The notes: generated by a model from the sequence alone, not told the origin. A stretch of 64,000 nucleotides of DNA from Acinetobacter sp. B51(2017) (GCF_003711395.1 NZ_PJRJ01000011.1:1-64000), one strand, 5' to 3'. Shown: positions 28,280 through 37,949, counted from the stretch's first letter. A program made the numbers and translations.

Positions 28280-29005
28280 ATGAAAGCAATTCTCGCTTTA
28301 GCACTCTGTAGTTTTCCACTTACCCTTGCCTATAGTGCCGAGGTAAAAACTCAACAACTCAGCCCACAAAAGAGTGCAGCGCTGCCTGCTCACCTCACCA
28401 CGCGGATTAATTGGAGCCACTTTCCGAAGCCCAACTACCAAAACCAAGATTTAAATGGTCAAGATCGTAGTGCGATTTTGCGTATTTATGCCGATGAAAC
28501 AGGCCAAGTCACCAAAGCACAAGTTCAAGAAAGTACGGGACTTAAAAAATTAGATGAAGCGTTAATCAAAGCTGTCTATGCCGCCAAAGTTAAACCTGAG
28601 CAGCGTCAAGATACTTTGCTGCCTGTCATTGGTTACCAAGTCTTTAATTTAAATTATCAAGAAGATGGTTCTGAAGTTTGCCAATATCAATTTGACTCTA
28701 AAGTATGGCAAGCACAGCAAAACGCTAAAAAAGTCACCTTCCGTTATGTCAACCAACCTGTTCTAGCACTCAGCGAAAATGAGTTAAATGCACATCATCG
28801 TCGTGTCGCATTTAAGCTGAAGGTCAACAATAAGGGGCAAGTCAAAAAAGTAAAAATCACCCAAGGCTCAGGTGTTTATGCAGTCGATCAAAAGGTTAAA
28901 GCTGCTGCACAATCTGCACAAGTTAAAGTAGCACGCAAATATTGGCTGTATAAACCGAATACCTTAAAAGATGAAATTACTTTTAAATTAAATGCTTGCG
29001 ATTAA
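28280..29005 (+). CDS. Periplasmic TonB C-terminal-domain protein
   Basis: A 241-residue protein with a signal peptide (about residues 1-20, ending AYSA) and no membrane anchor after it. Residues ~55-110 match the TonB C-terminal fold (SAILRIYADETGQVTKAQVQ, then LDEALIKAVYAAKV). A second similar unit appears at ~165-225 (AFKLKVNNKGQVKKVKITQGSG). It may be a duplicated TonB-like periplasmic module rather than an energy transducer, because the N-terminal helix and proline-rich spacer of TonB are missing. The start could also be the TTG two codons earlier. Confidence 0.7.
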   Translation: MKAILALALCSFPLTLAYSAEVKTQQLSPQKSAALPAHLTTRINWSHFPKPNYQNQDLNGQDRSAILRIYADETGQVTKAQVQESTGLKKLDEALIKAVYAAKVKPEQRQDTLLPVIGYQVFNLNYQEDGSEVCQYQFDSKVWQAQQNAKKVTFRYVNQPVLALSENELNAHHRRVAFKLKVNNKGQVKKVKITQGSGVYAVDQKVKAAAQSAQVKVARKYWLYKPNTLKDEITFKLNACD

Positions 29006-29010
29006 TAGCC

Positions 29011-29433
29011 TTACCACGCTAAAAAAGCCAGATAAATAAACAGATAACGTCCGATTTTTGCCACACTGACCAAGAGTAAAAATCGGACGATATTTTCTTT
29101 CATTAAGCCGGCAATTAAGGTAATTGGATCACCAATGATCGGTGTCCAACTTAACAAGAGCGACCAATAACCATAACGCTGATAGATCTTTTGTGCTTTA
29201 AGCAGTTTTTGATCTGAAACTGGAAACCATTTTTTATTTTTGTATTGCTCAGCTTTGACACCCAACCACCAATTGACACAGCTGCCTAAAATATTACCCA
29301 TGCTCGCCACCGCAATTAATACAGCGGGCGCATAATCAGTTTGACTGAGTAAACCCAGCAATACCGCTTCCGATTGCAGCGGCAATAAGGTCGCAGCGCC
29401 AAAAGCGCTGATCCACAACAGCCATAATGCCAA
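29011..29433 (-). CDS. YqaA-family inner-membrane protein
   Basis: A 140-residue, DedA-related small membrane protein. It matches the YqaA pattern: ATLLPLQSEAVLLGLL, MGNILGSCVNWWLG, a QKIYQRYGYWSLLLSW segment and PIIGDPITLIAGLM. The family is thought to be related to DedA lipid or proton-driven transporters, but its function is not settled. It is one base downstream of the 94-residue membrane protein gene, so they are probably one message. Confidence 0.88.
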   Translation of the reverse strand: MALWLLWISAFGAATLLPLQSEAVLLGLLSQTDYAPAVLIAVASMGNILGSCVNWWLGVKAEQYKNKKWFPVSDQKLLKAQKIYQRYGYWSLLLSWTPIIGDPITLIAGLMKENIVRFLLLVSVAKIGRYLFIYLAFLAW

Positions 29434-29434
29434 A

Positions 29435-29719
29435 TTACAAGCCTAAACGCTTTTTAGTTAGACTATATTCAAGGCTTGACCACACACACATTAAAATCAG
29501 CACAGCAATACGTGCCCATGTATAGAGCTGCGCAATCGGTTGAATCGCTTCACGTAATACATCCTGATCTTTGGTGGCAAGGCTTTCAGCAATTTTTTGC
29601 ACATGCACCGCTTCTGCCACAAACAGCAACAAACACAAAGCAATACCAAAAATAATGCTTAAATAGATCCGTGCGTTGTTTTCAATAATACGAGTAAGAT
29701 TTAAGAAAAACTGCTGCAT
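29435..29719 (-). CDS. Small two-helix membrane protein of unknown function
   Basis: A 94-residue protein with two hydrophobic segments (about residues 17-37 and 67-83) separated by a polar helix. It ends in a basic tail (SLTKKRLGL). I do not recognise the family. It lies between the GST and yqaA genes on the same strand, with almost no gap to yqaA. Confidence 0.7.
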   Translation of the reverse strand: MQQFFLNLTRIIENNARIYLSIIFGIALCLLLFVAEAVHVQKIAESLATKDQDVLREAIQPIAQLYTWARIAVLILMCVWSSLEYSLTKKRLGL

Positions 29720-29762
29720 TGATCAAGACCATCTAAAAGAAATCGCCTGCATGGTAGCAGAT

Positions 29763-30386
29763 TTAGGCGCTGACCTGAATGCTCAAGGCGCGTTGTACTG
29801 CCGGCCGCGCGGTTAAGCGTGTGACATAGTCTTCTACATGCGGATAATCCGCTAAATCAATCTGCTGCCATTCATGCCTTAAAATCCAAGGTAAAATCGC
29901 CATATCCGCAATCGAATACTCACCTGCTACATATTTTCGTCCAGTCAGCTGTGTATTTAACACTTGATATAGACGTTTGGTTTCCTTGACATAGCGCTCA
30001 GTCGCGTAGGCAATTCGTTCCGGTGCAAAACGACCAAAATGATGATTTTGTCCTAGCATGGGGCCAAAACCACCCATTTGCCACATTAACCATTGCTCAA
30101 CCTCTACGCGCTCAACTTCATCACTTGGATAAAATAAGCCCGTTTTACGGCCTAAATATTGCAAAATTGCGCCCGATTCAAAAATTGAAATCGACTCACC
30201 GCGCGGCCCATCCCGATCAACAATGGCAGGGATTTTGTTATTGGGTGAAATCTTTAAAAATTCAGGCTGAAACTGATCATCTTTTAAAATATTGATCGGG
30301 AAAATTTGGTAGTCCAAGCCCATTTCTTCTAAGGCAATACTAATTTTATGTCCGTTGGGAGTACCCCAATAATATAAATCAATCAT
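29763..30386 (-). CDS. Glutathione S-transferase, YfcG/YghU-type disulfide reductase
   Basis: A 207-residue protein. The Nu-class GST hallmark TPNGHK at residues 9-14 aligns with E. coli YfcG, and SPNNKIPAIVD, FESGAILQYL and GGFGPMLGQNHHF follow in the same order. YfcG uses two glutathiones for disulfide reduction rather than classical transferase chemistry, so the same is likely here. I chose the ATG at 30386 because homology begins there; an ATG at 30404 would add six residues. Confidence 0.88.
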   Translation of the reverse strand: MIDLYYWGTPNGHKISIALEEMGLDYQIFPINILKDDQFQPEFLKISPNNKIPAIVDRDGPRGESISIFESGAILQYLGRKTGLFYPSDEVERVEVEQWLMWQMGGFGPMLGQNHHFGRFAPERIAYATERYVKETKRLYQVLNTQLTGRKYVAGEYSIADMAILPWILRHEWQQIDLADYPHVEDYVTRLTARPAVQRALSIQVSA

Positions 30387-30593
30387 GAACTTTACAGACT
30401 CCATGTCTATTTTTCGCTCTCTTTTATAACATGCTTTACTCCATAAAGCCGTGCATAAATTGTGCAAATCCATGCAAAAAATTGCGCATTTTTTACTTGA
30501 AAAATTTTAACCCATACCGATATAAAAAATACGCAAACGATCTATGATGATGTTGAGCGTCAGGTTGTGAATTTTGATTACAGCCACTTATTT

Positions 30594-30624
30594 ATATGAC
30601 TTTGCTAACCTTAGGAGGTTTTAT
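30594..30624 (+). promoter_or_regulatory. Candidate ROSE-type RNA thermometer over the Hsp20 ribosome site
   Basis: TTGCT (30602-30606) can pair with AGGA (30613-30616) with the G at 30604 bulged, which is the defining ROSE geometry, over a 6-base loop. The stem extends outward through 30598-30601 with 30617-30620, then after one U-U mismatch through 30594-30596 with 30622-30624. It covers the entire AGGAGG ribosome site eight bases before the ATG. ROSE elements are known almost only in front of small heat-shock genes. Confidence 0.6.
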
Positions 30625-30626
30625 CA

Positions 30627-31091
30627 ATGAGTAACATGACTTTAAGCCCATTATTCCGTCGTGGTATTGGCTTTGACCGTCTAAACGATTTCTTTGACTA
30701 TGCGATGCAAAGCGACACTCCAAATTATCCACCGTATAACATCGAAAAACGCGGTGATAATGCTTACCGCATTGTGGTAGCAGCGGCTGGTTTTTCCCAA
30801 GATGAACTTGCCATTCATTTAGAAAATCAGGTGCTAACCATTAGTGCACAACCACAAAACCAAGCCGATGAACAAGTTGAGTTTTTGCATAAAGGCATTG
30901 CACGCCGCGCGTTTAAACTGTCATTACGTTTAGATGAACATATTGAAGTGCAACAAGCTGATTATCAAAATGGACTTTTAGCCATTGATCTGCAACGCAT
31001 TATTCCTGAAGAAAAACTTCCGCGCCAAATCCCAATTGGTCGTAAACTCGAACAGATTGAGAATGTAACGGCAGAGGTCGTTTCAGAATAA
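30627..31091 (+). CDS. Small heat-shock protein, Hsp20/IbpA type
   Basis: A 154-residue alpha-crystallin-domain chaperone that holds unfolding proteins for later refolding. The N-terminus (LSPLFRRGIGFDRLNDFFDYA) and the domain start YPPYNIEKRGDNAYRIVVAAAGF match IbpA/IbpB. The later EFLHKGIARRAFKLSLRLDEHI and NGLLAIDL strands complete the fold. A strong AGGAGG ribosome site sits inside the predicted thermometer hairpin. A single-gene transcript ends at a terminator shared with the convergent infC. Confidence 0.95.
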   Translation: MSNMTLSPLFRRGIGFDRLNDFFDYAMQSDTPNYPPYNIEKRGDNAYRIVVAAAGFSQDELAIHLENQVLTISAQPQNQADEQVEFLHKGIARRAFKLSLRLDEHIEVQQADYQNGLLAIDLQRIIPEEKLPRQIPIGRKLEQIENVTAEVVSE

Positions 31092-31095
31092 AGCA

Positions 31096-31127
31096 TAAAA
31101 AAAGCGCTGCAATTGCAGCGCTTTTTT
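31096..31127. terminator. Bidirectional terminator between Hsp20 and infC
   Basis: AAAAAAGCGCTGC and GCAGCGCTTTTTT pair around AATT, so it can act on both converging transcripts. Confidence 0.92.
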
Positions 31128-31138
31128 CTCATGAGTGC

Positions 31139-31687
31139 TTACTTTTTCTTTTTAGGACCAAGTAGCATACCCATTTGACGACCTTCCATTTTTGGTGCTT
31201 GTTCAACAACACCATAGTCAACTACGTCAGCTTCAACTTTTTGTAGTTGTGCTAGACCCAATTGTTGGTGTGCCATTTCACGACCACGGAAGCGTAAAGT
31301 GATTTTCACCTTGTTGCCTTCTTCAAGGAACTTGATGATTGCACGTAATTTTACGTTGTAATCACCAACATCAGTACCAGGGCGGAGTTTGATTTCTTTC
31401 ACCTGTACTTGATGTTGTTTTTTCTTCGCTTCTTTCTGCTTTTGTTTGAGATCAAACAAATGCTTGTTAAAGTCCATGATTTTACAAACAGGTGGCTCAG
31501 CATTAGCTACGATCTCAACTAAGTCAAGATCTACAGCTTCTGCAGCACGTACTGCATCAGCTAAGCTTACAATACCTTTTTGCTCACCATTTTCGTCTAC
31601 AAGACGAACTTCTTTAGCACGAATTTCATCATTCAAAGCAGGACGGTTTGATTTACCACCCTGTTGATTACGGTCAGGCTGTTTAAT
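31139..31687 (-). CDS. infC: Translation initiation factor IF-3 with ATT start
   Basis: A 182-residue IF-3. The N-terminal domain ([18 protein letters not shown], then [17 protein letters not shown]) and C-terminal domain ([21 protein letters not shown]) are complete. The start is the ATT at 31685-31687. It has a GGAG ribosome site 8 bases upstream, inside the end of thrS, and starts 5 bases after the thrS stop. No ATG or GTG fits, and a TTG at 31636 would remove conserved residues. IF-3 rejects non-standard start codons, so an ATT start lets it repress its own synthesis, as known for E. coli infC. Confidence 0.96.
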   Translation of the reverse strand: MKQPDRNQQGGKSNRPALNDEIRAKEVRLVDENGEQKGIVSLADAVRAAEAVDLDLVEIVANAEPPVCKIMDFNKHLFDLKQKQKEAKKKQHQVQVKEIKLRPGTDVGDYNVKLRAIIKFLEEGNKVKITLRFRGREMAHQQLGLAQLQKVEADVVDYGVVEQAPKMEGRQMGMLLGPKKKK

Positions 31688-31692
31688 CGCTT

Positions 31693-33615
31693 TTACTCCA
31701 CAATGTACCGGCCGCGTTCGGCAACGGCTACTTTCACTAAGTCAACGAAAGCATCGATTGACATAGTACCCAAATTTTTCCCTGAACGGGTACGTACGTT
31801 AACAGTACCTTCCTCAACTTCACGGTCACCTAAAACCAATAAGTAAGGAATACGCTCTAAAGTACGTTCACGAATCTTAAAGCCGATTTTCTCATTTCTC
31901 AAGTCTGAAATCGCGCGGATACCACTTTCTTTAAGTTTTGCGACCACTGACTCACATGCTTCAGCTTGTGAATCAGTAATATTCATCACACATGCTTGAA
32001 TTGGCGCTAACCATGGTGGCATAAAGCCTGCATAGTGTTCAATTAAAATACCAATGAAACGCTCAAAACTACCCAAAATCGCACGGTGTAACATCACTGG
32101 CTGGTCACGGTCGTTGTCTTCTGTAACATACGACGCATCAAGACGTTCTGGTAAGTTAAAGTCACATTGAATCGTACCACATTGCCATACACGGCCTAAG
32201 CAGTCTTTGAGTGAGAATTCAATCTTCGGACCATAGAACGCGCCTTCACCTGGTTGAAGTTCCCAAGCCAAACCTGCTGCATCTAAAGCATCTGCTAAAG
32301 ATTTTTCTGCCACGTCCCAAAGTGCTTCTTCACCCACACGTTTTTCAGGACGTGTAGACAACTTCATTTGTACTTCTTCAAAGCCAAAGTCTTTATACAC
32401 ATCAAGGGTTAACTTAATAAAGTCAGCAACTTCTTGACCAATTTGTTCTGTGGTACAGAAGATATGCGCATCATCTTGGGTAAAACCACGTACACGCATA
32501 ATCCCGTGTAAAGAACCCGATGGTTCGTTACGGTGACAAGAACCAAATTCCGCTAAACGGATTGGCAGGTCACGGTAAGATTTTAAACCTTGGTTGAATA
32601 CTTGTACGTGACATGGGCAGTTCATTGGTTTCACTGCATAGTTACGGCTTTCTGAATGCGTGGTGAACATGTTGTCTGCATAGTTTGCAGCATGTCCTGA
32701 TTTTTCCCAAAGCGTGAAATCAACAATTTGTGGCGTTTTAATTTCTAAATAGCCATTTTCTTGCTGAACTTTACGCATGTATTGTTCTAATACTTGGTAA
32801 ATCGTCCAACCATTTGGATGCCAGAACACCATACCTGGTGCTTCTTCTTGCATATGAAACAAATCAAGCGCTTTACCAATTTTACGGTGATCGCGTTTTT
32901 CAGCTTCTTCAATACGTTTTACATAAGCTGCAAGCTGTTTTTTATCAGCCCAAGCTGTACCGTAAATACGCTGTAATTGTTCGTTTTTCGCATCACCACG
33001 CCAGTAAGCGCCTGACATTTTAGTCAGTTTAAATGCTTTTAAGAATTTAGTGTTTGGAACATGCGGACCACGGCACATATCCAAGTAGTCTTGATGGTAG
33101 TACAAGCCCATTTGCGTTTCTTCAGGCATGTCTTCGATCAAACGTAATTTATAGTCTTCGCCACGCTTGGTGAATTCTGCAATCACTTCGTCACGTGGGG
33201 TCATTTTTTTAATAACATCGTAGTCTTGATCGATGAGCTTTTTCATACGCTCTTCAATGGCAGCCATATCTTCTGGAGTAAATGGCTTTTCGCTGAAGAT
33301 ATCGTAATAGAAACCGTCTTCAATGACTGGACCAATGACCATCTTTGCTTCAGGGAACAATTGCTTAACTGCATGACCTACAAGATGCGCGCAAGAGTGA
33401 CGAATGATGTGTACACCATCTTCATCTTTCGGCGTGATAATTTGTAGCGTTGCATCTTCGGTGATTAAGTCAGATGCATCAACAAGTTGACCGTTTACAC
33501 GACCTGCAACTGTATTTTTAGCAAGACCAGGACCGATGCTCAGCGCAACGTCCATCACAGATACGGCTTGATCAAATTGTTTTTGATCGCCATTTGGCAA
33601 AGTGATAATTGGCAT
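31693..33615 (-). CDS. thrS: Threonyl-tRNA synthetase
   Basis: A 640-residue class II synthetase. It begins with the TGS domain (residues ~1-60) and the HxxxH-type editing domain ([16 protein letters not shown], with a downstream DMCRGPHVP). The catalytic core has motif 2 around [17 protein letters not shown]-terminal anticodon-binding domain follows. It is the first gene of the thrS-infC unit, with a long non-coding region upstream. Confidence 0.98.
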   Translation of the reverse strand: MPIITLPNGDQKQFDQAVSVMDVALSIGPGLAKNTVAGRVNGQLVDASDLITEDATLQIITPKDEDGVHIIRHSCAHLVGHAVKQLFPEAKMVIGPVIEDGFYYDIFSEKPFTPEDMAAIEERMKKLIDQDYDVIKKMTPRDEVIAEFTKRGEDYKLRLIEDMPEETQMGLYYHQDYLDMCRGPHVPNTKFLKAFKLTKMSGAYWRGDAKNEQLQRIYGTAWADKKQLAAYVKRIEEAEKRDHRKIGKALDLFHMQEEAPGMVFWHPNGWTIYQVLEQYMRKVQQENGYLEIKTPQIVDFTLWEKSGHAANYADNMFTTHSESRNYAVKPMNCPCHVQVFNQGLKSYRDLPIRLAEFGSCHRNEPSGSLHGIMRVRGFTQDDAHIFCTTEQIGQEVADFIKLTLDVYKDFGFEEVQMKLSTRPEKRVGEEALWDVAEKSLADALDAAGLAWELQPGEGAFYGPKIEFSLKDCLGRVWQCGTIQCDFNLPERLDASYVTEDNDRDQPVMLHRAILGSFERFIGILIEHYAGFMPPWLAPIQACVMNITDSQAEACESVVAKLKESGIRAISDLRNEKIGFKIRERTLERIPYLLVLGDREVEEGTVNVRTRSGKNLGTMSIDAFVDLVKVAVAERGRYIVE

Positions 33616-34056
33616 AAAAAATCCTTAAGGAGTGATGCCCCGTACCATAGAGCATGTCACCGCGAGATTATGATCGAGGGAAACCCTCAAAAGATAAAAA
33701 CGGTGCATAAATAAAAATCGTGTAAAATTTTACACGGCTTCGGGGTTTTAATAAACCGTTAAATTATGCTCAATGTGCAGCAATTGCTGATTTTAGGTCA
33801 GATTCAGGCACAGATCTGTAAAGCAATTTTGGCTTTAAACGCCATGATAAGCCCCAAAAAATTACTTTTGCTTCAACTTTACTTTTCTGTCACTTAAATC
33901 ACACTTATTTAGCCCATGTTAATACAAAGCTTAACCACTGATGGCCATATAAACTTAAAACGAAAATTTAACCTCAAACCGTGGCATTTTACTAAAGCCA
34001 CACAACATTCAAGCATTGTGTAAATAATTTGGCTTAAATTTATGCTACTCAGCCGA
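33616..34056. other. Non-coding region upstream of thrS
   Basis: About 440 bases without a credible gene, so thrS probably has a long leader. It holds a small hairpin GAGGG-AAA-CCCTC (33676-33688) and the 18-bp palindrome at 33719-33736. In E. coli ThrRS represses its own translation through a leader that mimics its tRNA. I could not build a convincing equivalent here. Confidence 0.5.
33719..33736. repeat. Perfect 18-bp palindrome upstream of thrS
   Basis: CGTGTAAAATTTTACACG is exactly self-complementary. It lies 104 bases before the thrS start, has no spacer and no T-run, and therefore looks more like a dimeric protein binding site than a terminator. Confidence 0.7.
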
Positions 34057-34085
34057 TAAAAAAAGCGGCCAAAGCCGCTTTTTTT
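34057..34085 (-). terminator. Terminator after darP
   Basis: AAAAGCGGC pairs with GCCGCTTTT around CAAA, with T residues on the minus strand. It begins at the darP stop codon. Confidence 0.88.
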
Positions 34086-34617
34086 AGTTGTCTGAAATTA
34101 AAACCACTTGCTGAATATAGTTAAACAATTTTAACTTTGAAGCAGCGATTTCTTCCTCAGATGCCTGTTTTGCCATATCACGATGAATACGTAAAATATG
34201 CTGACGAATCGGATGATGTTCCGCTGCATTATGCGCTTTCATAAACTCTTTAATCACAGGTTCGCCTTGATTGACCATACGATCAACCCAGCGCTGTAAT
34301 TGCGCAGTTTTCTTAGCACCTTGTTGCGGGGTTAAATAAGATAAAATCATGCTTTCATCTTCATTACGCAACAATTTACCAATCCGTAAAAATTGACGAC
34401 GACGTGCTTCACCTGAAGTAATCGCGCGTACATCGAGTAGTGCATCAATCAGGCGTTCTTCCACTGGGAGATTATTGATTTGCTTAATACTAAGCTGTGC
34501 AAGCTGCTCACCTAAAGCTGCCATACGTTGTACGGCTTTTTTCTGTTCGGTTTTACTTGCACGTCCTTCCAAAGATTCAAAGTCATCTTCGGTAAAACGG
34601 GTTGGTCGACGTGCCAC
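34084..34617 (-). CDS. darP: Ribosome-associated protein DarP (YjgA, DUF615)
   Basis: A 177-residue basic, helical protein of the DUF615/YjgA family, which in E. coli binds late 50S precursors and aids peptidyl-transferase centre maturation. Recognisable segments are SKTEQKKAVQRMAALGEQL near the start and the RRRQFLRIGKLLR helix. It follows the npr gene by two bases and ends the cluster at a terminator. Confidence 0.92.
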   Translation of the reverse strand: MARRPTRFTEDDFESLEGRASKTEQKKAVQRMAALGEQLAQLSIKQINNLPVEERLIDALLDVRAITSGEARRRQFLRIGKLLRNEDESMILSYLTPQQGAKKTAQLQRWVDRMVNQGEPVIKEFMKAHNAAEHHPIRQHILRIHRDMAKQASEEEIAASKLKLFNYIQQVVLISDN

Positions 34618-34619
34618 GA

Positions 34620-34889
34620 TTAATCTGCCTCGTAAAATTTTGCTGCAAATAGTGCTTGAATCTCAGATAAAGCTTTTTCTTCATCTGCACCTTCAACCAC
34701 TAAGCGTAAAGTTGTGCCCTTGCCCGCACCAAGCATCAGCAAAGACATAATATTTTTTGCATCTACTAATTTATCACCTTTGCCAATTTGAATGGACGAA
34801 CGAAATTTGGTGGTGACTTCAATCAGCTTACCAGATGCACGCGCATGTAAACCTAGTTTATTAATTACGTCAACAGTTGTGTCGATCAT
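34620..34889 (-). CDS. npr: NPr, HPr-family phosphocarrier of the nitrogen PTS
   Basis: An 89-residue HPr-like protein. The phosphorylated histidine is His15 in [10 protein letters not shown], and the helix [17 protein letters not shown] replaces the Ser46 site region. It passes phosphate in the regulatory nitrogen PTS rather than in sugar uptake. Its ATG overlaps the rapZ stop by four bases. In Acinetobacter NPr has been linked to the GigA/GigB stress pathway, whose genes are also in this window. The upstream extension in the same frame lies in rapZ and is not coding. Confidence 0.92.
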   Translation of the reverse strand: MIDTTVDVINKLGLHARASGKLIEVTTKFRSSIQIGKGDKLVDAKNIMSLLMLGAGKGTTLRLVVEGADEEKALSEIQALFAAKFYEAD

Positions 34890-35737
34890 GACCAGTGCTT
34901 CATTTCTCGGTGGAGGACTTGAATAGACCATTTTGCCTCAAGGGCTTGTCTGAGTCTATCCACGATATATACAGAACGATGCTGACCACCGGTACAACCA
35001 ATAGAAACGGTCATATAGTGACGATGCCCTTCGGCAAAGGTTGGCAGCCATTTTTCTAAAAAGTGATGAATATCGTTAAACATCTCATGCACTTGATCAC
35101 TTTGCGCTAAAAAATCCTGAACAGGTTGATCAAGGCCTGAATATTGACGTAGTTCTAAATCCCAATGTGGATTGGGTAAGTGGCGTACATCAAAGACGTA
35201 ATCGGCATCGAGTGGAATACCGTGTTTATATCCAAAGGATTGTAAAATTAAAATTAAGCGTTCATTTTGCCCAAGTTTAGACAACAACACATGCTTTAAA
35301 TCATGCACACTTTTATCTGTGGTATCAATACTGACTGTAGCACGCATTTGGATGGGCAACAGTAGATTTTTTTCTTCTTGAATACACAGACTTAAACTTT
35401 GAAAACGGTTAGATAATGGATGTGGTCGGCGTGAGGCACTAAAACGGGCAAACAGTTCTTTATCTTGGGTGGTTAAAAAAATCACTTCCACTTCGCCATG
35501 TTGTTGTAACAAAGCAAAGACGTCATCAAATTCTTCTAAGTCCGCACGGGTGCTGCGTACATCCACCCCTAATGCCAACAGTTCTAGATTATTTTCATAA
35601 TCGAGTTTCGCCACAATTTCAGGGAGCAATGCCAAGGGCAAATTATCAATACAGTAGTAGCCCAAATCTTCTAAAACCTGTAAGGCCGATGATTTTCCTG
35701 AGCCTGATTGTCCTGTAACGATTAAGATCCGCTTCAT
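34886..35737 (-). CDS. rapZ: RapZ, RNase adapter / nucleotide-binding protein
   Basis: A 283-residue protein with a P-loop at residues 9-16 (GQSGSGKS). The conserved C-terminal domain has FSYGYKHG-like [25 protein letters not shown], and [17 protein letters not shown] near the end. In E. coli RapZ guides RNase E to the sRNA GlmZ and controls amino-sugar synthesis. The linked npr gene is conserved, but the usual partners rpoN, hpf and ptsN are not in this window. Confidence 0.94.
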   Translation of the reverse strand: MKRILIVTGQSGSGKSSALQVLEDLGYYCIDNLPLALLPEIVAKLDYENNLELLALGVDVRSTRADLEEFDDVFALLQQHGEVEVIFLTTQDKELFARFSASRRPHPLSNRFQSLSLCIQEEKNLLLPIQMRATVSIDTTDKSVHDLKHVLLSKLGQNERLILILQSFGYKHGIPLDADYVFDVRHLPNPHWDLELRQYSGLDQPVQDFLAQSDQVHEMFNDIHHFLEKWLPTFAEGHRHYMTVSIGCTGGQHRSVYIVDRLRQALEAKWSIQVLHREMKHWS

Positions 35738-35758
35738 GGCAATGCTTCCTGTAAAACG

Positions 35759-36604
35759 CTAAGCGTTATATTTAACCTGTAAATTATCGATTAAGCGGGT
35801 TTCACCTAATTTTGCCGCAACAAATAACACCACGTCTTGATCAAATTGTTCGATTTTGTGAAGTTGTGGGCTACGTGCTTCGACATAATCCACCACAAAA
35901 CCCGCATCAGTTAAGGTTTGCGCTAAATTTGCTAATACTTGTGCCAAGGCTGTACCCGCCTGTAAGTCAGCTGCGGCTGTTTTCAGGCTTTGGTAAATCG
36001 TGGGAGCAAGCGCACGATGTTCTGGGCTTAAATAACCATTACGTGAGCTTAAAGCTAAACCATCTTCAGCACGGGCAATCGGCACGCCAATCACTTCAAG
36101 TGGAATATTAAGATCACGTACAAACTGACGAATCACGGCCAATTGTTGGTAATCTTTTTCACCAAAGAAAGCATAAGTCGGCTGTACCATATTAAACAGT
36201 TTCGTCACCACAACCGCGACACCATCAAAATGCCCTGGACGTTGCAGGCCACATAAGTCCTCGGTGATACCACTGACAGAAATATTGGTCAAACGTGGCT
36301 GAGTGCCATACATTTGTTCAACGGTTGGTGCAAAGACAATATCACAGCCCACTTCAGCCAATAAACGCTGATCTTGCTCTAGCGTACGTGGGTAGCTGTC
36401 GAAATCTTCGTCCGGCCCAAATTGAATAGGATTGACAAAGATACTGACCACCACCACATCACATAGTTTTTTTGCTTCACGCACCAGATTTAAATGACCT
36501 TCGTGCAGATTCCCCATTGTGGGTACAAAGCCAATCATTTTGCGTGCTGCACGAGCTGGGCTTAAAGATGCGCTTAAGCCTTGAATTGTGGTTTCTGTTT
36601 TCAT
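35759..36604 (-). CDS. panC: Pantothenate synthetase
   Basis: A 281-residue ligase joining pantoate and beta-alanine with ATP. The nucleotidyl-transferase motifs [17 protein letters not shown] (HxGH) and [10 protein letters not shown] (KMSKS-like) are present, as are the [10 protein letters not shown] and [12 protein letters not shown] segments. It lies 3 bases after panB, so the two consecutive steps toward coenzyme A share one message. Confidence 0.97.
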   Translation of the reverse strand: MKTETTIQGLSASLSPARAARKMIGFVPTMGNLHEGHLNLVREAKKLCDVVVVSIFVNPIQFGPDEDFDSYPRTLEQDQRLLAEVGCDIVFAPTVEQMYGTQPRLTNISVSGITEDLCGLQRPGHFDGVAVVVTKLFNMVQPTYAFFGEKDYQQLAVIRQFVRDLNIPLEVIGVPIARAEDGLALSSRNGYLSPEHRALAPTIYQSLKTAAADLQAGTALAQVLANLAQTLTDAGFVVDYVEARSPQLHKIEQFDQDVVLFVAAKLGETRLIDNLQVKYNA

Positions 36605-36607
36605 TGT

Positions 36608-37417
36608 TTACAGTTCTACCTGAAAGGTTTGCTCTTTCGCTGGGAAAGATCCATCTAATACTGCGGCATGATAGGCTTTAAAAGCATCTAAAATGGCAGT
36701 TTCCCCTGCTTGTTCTTTCATAAAGTTACGTACAAATTTTGCTACGCGACCAAATGTTAAACCAAGCATGTCTTGTACAACCAAGACTTGCCCATCTGTG
36801 GCATTACCCGCACCAATCCCAATGACTGGCGTATTTGGGAATAGTTCGGTAATTTCTTGACCTAATTGCGCAGGCACGCATTCGAGTAATAATACCGCTG
36901 CACCCGCTGCAACTACCGCTTTACAATCGGCAATCAATTGGTCTGCTGCTTCACGGGTACGCGCTTGCAGTTTATAACCACCTAGTACATGCACCGATTG
37001 CGGCGTTAAACCTAAATGTACACATACTGGAATACCATTACGGGTCAGTACTTCCACAGTTTCAGCCAACCACGCGCCACCTTCCATTTTGACCATTTGC
37101 GCACCCGCTTGCATCACGGTACGTGAGTTTTGCAAAGCATCATTTAAGGTGGCATAACTCATAAATGGTAAGTCAGTCATAATAAAAGAATGCGTATTAC
37201 CACGGCGCACCGCTGCAGTATGATAGGCCATATCTTCTACGGTCACAGGTAAGGTCGAATCACGCCCTTGAATTGACATGCCTAATGAATCGCCAATCAA
37301 AATACTATCAATTTTGGCAATTTCCATGGCCTTGGCCATGCTGGCGTCATAACAAGTAAGACATGAAAATTTACGTGCTTCAGCTTTAAACTTACGCAAA
37401 TCGCTTAGACTGATCAT
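36608..37417 (-). CDS. panB: 3-methyl-2-oxobutanoate hydroxymethyltransferase
   Basis: A 269-residue TIM-barrel enzyme making ketopantoate from 2-ketoisovalerate. The motifs LTCYDASMAKAME, LIGDSLGMSIQGRDSTLPVT and VKMEGGAW are clear, and the catalytic Glu lies in LLLECVPAQLG. Its substrate comes from the valine pathway whose genes (ilvI, ilvH, ilvC) are also in this window. It lies upstream of panC and about 45 bases downstream of folK. Confidence 0.97.
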   Translation of the reverse strand: MISLSDLRKFKAEARKFSCLTCYDASMAKAMEIAKIDSILIGDSLGMSIQGRDSTLPVTVEDMAYHTAAVRRGNTHSFIMTDLPFMSYATLNDALQNSRTVMQAGAQMVKMEGGAWLAETVEVLTRNGIPVCVHLGLTPQSVHVLGGYKLQARTREAADQLIADCKAVVAAGAAVLLLECVPAQLGQEITELFPNTPVIGIGAGNATDGQVLVVQDMLGLTFGRVAKFVRNFMKEQAGETAILDAFKAYHAAVLDGSFPAKEQTFQVEL

Positions 37418-37463
37418 GTAGCTATTCCTCTATGGAAGTAAAAAGGACTTCCCTCAAAAAATC

Positions 37464-37949
37464 TTAAAATTGTACCCAGTTTCGTTCTGCACATACCGTT
37501 AAGTTGGCATTTTTCACTTGACTTAAGTCTTTTAGTGTTTGACCTTGAACTTGTAAAAATGGGTCAATATCTAACAGCGGCAATAAAACAAATTCACGTT
37601 CTAGCACACCCACATGTGGCACAGTTAAACGCGCGTTTTGAATCTGCTCATCACCATAAAGTAACAAGTCCAGATCTAAAGTCCGCTCACCCCAATGGCG
37701 TAAACGTACCCGACCCGCTTCTTGTTCAAAGCGTTGTAATTGATCTAATAAATCTAAAGGCGCAAGATCTGTCATCAGTTGCACCACTGCATTTAGGTAA
37801 TCAGGTTGATCTTGCGGCCCCATCGGTGGGCTTTGGTATAACTTTGAGGTTTTCACCTCACCTAAAGTAGCCAGTTTTACCACCGCCTCAGCTAAAATCT
37901 CGCGTGAGTCGCCTAAGTTACTGCCTAAGCCAATATAAGTTACCGTCAT
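37464..37949 (-). CDS. folK: HPPK, folate pathway pyrophosphokinase
   Basis: A 161-residue enzyme transferring pyrophosphate from ATP to 6-hydroxymethyl-dihydropterin. It shows the N-terminal GLGSNLGDSREIL, the DQPDYLNAVVQL loop and the signature RHWGERTLDLDLLLYGD with its metal-binding aspartates. Its ATG overlaps the pcnB stop by four bases. The pcnB-folK-panB-panC order is common in gamma-proteobacteria. Confidence 0.97.
   Translation of the reverse strand: MTVTYIGLGSNLGDSREILAEAVVKLATLGEVKTSKLYQSPPMGPQDQPDYLNAVVQLMTDLAPLDLLDQLQRFEQEAGRVRLRHWGERTLDLDLLLYGDEQIQNARLTVPHVGVLEREFVLLPLLDIDPFLQVQGQTLKDLSQVKNANLTVCAERNWVQF

Noticed and set aside
30496-30518. CTTGAA followed by CCCATA upstream of hsp20, resembling a sigma-32 promoter
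   Set aside because: The spacing is only about 9 bases, against the 13-15 expected, so I do not call it a heat-shock promoter.
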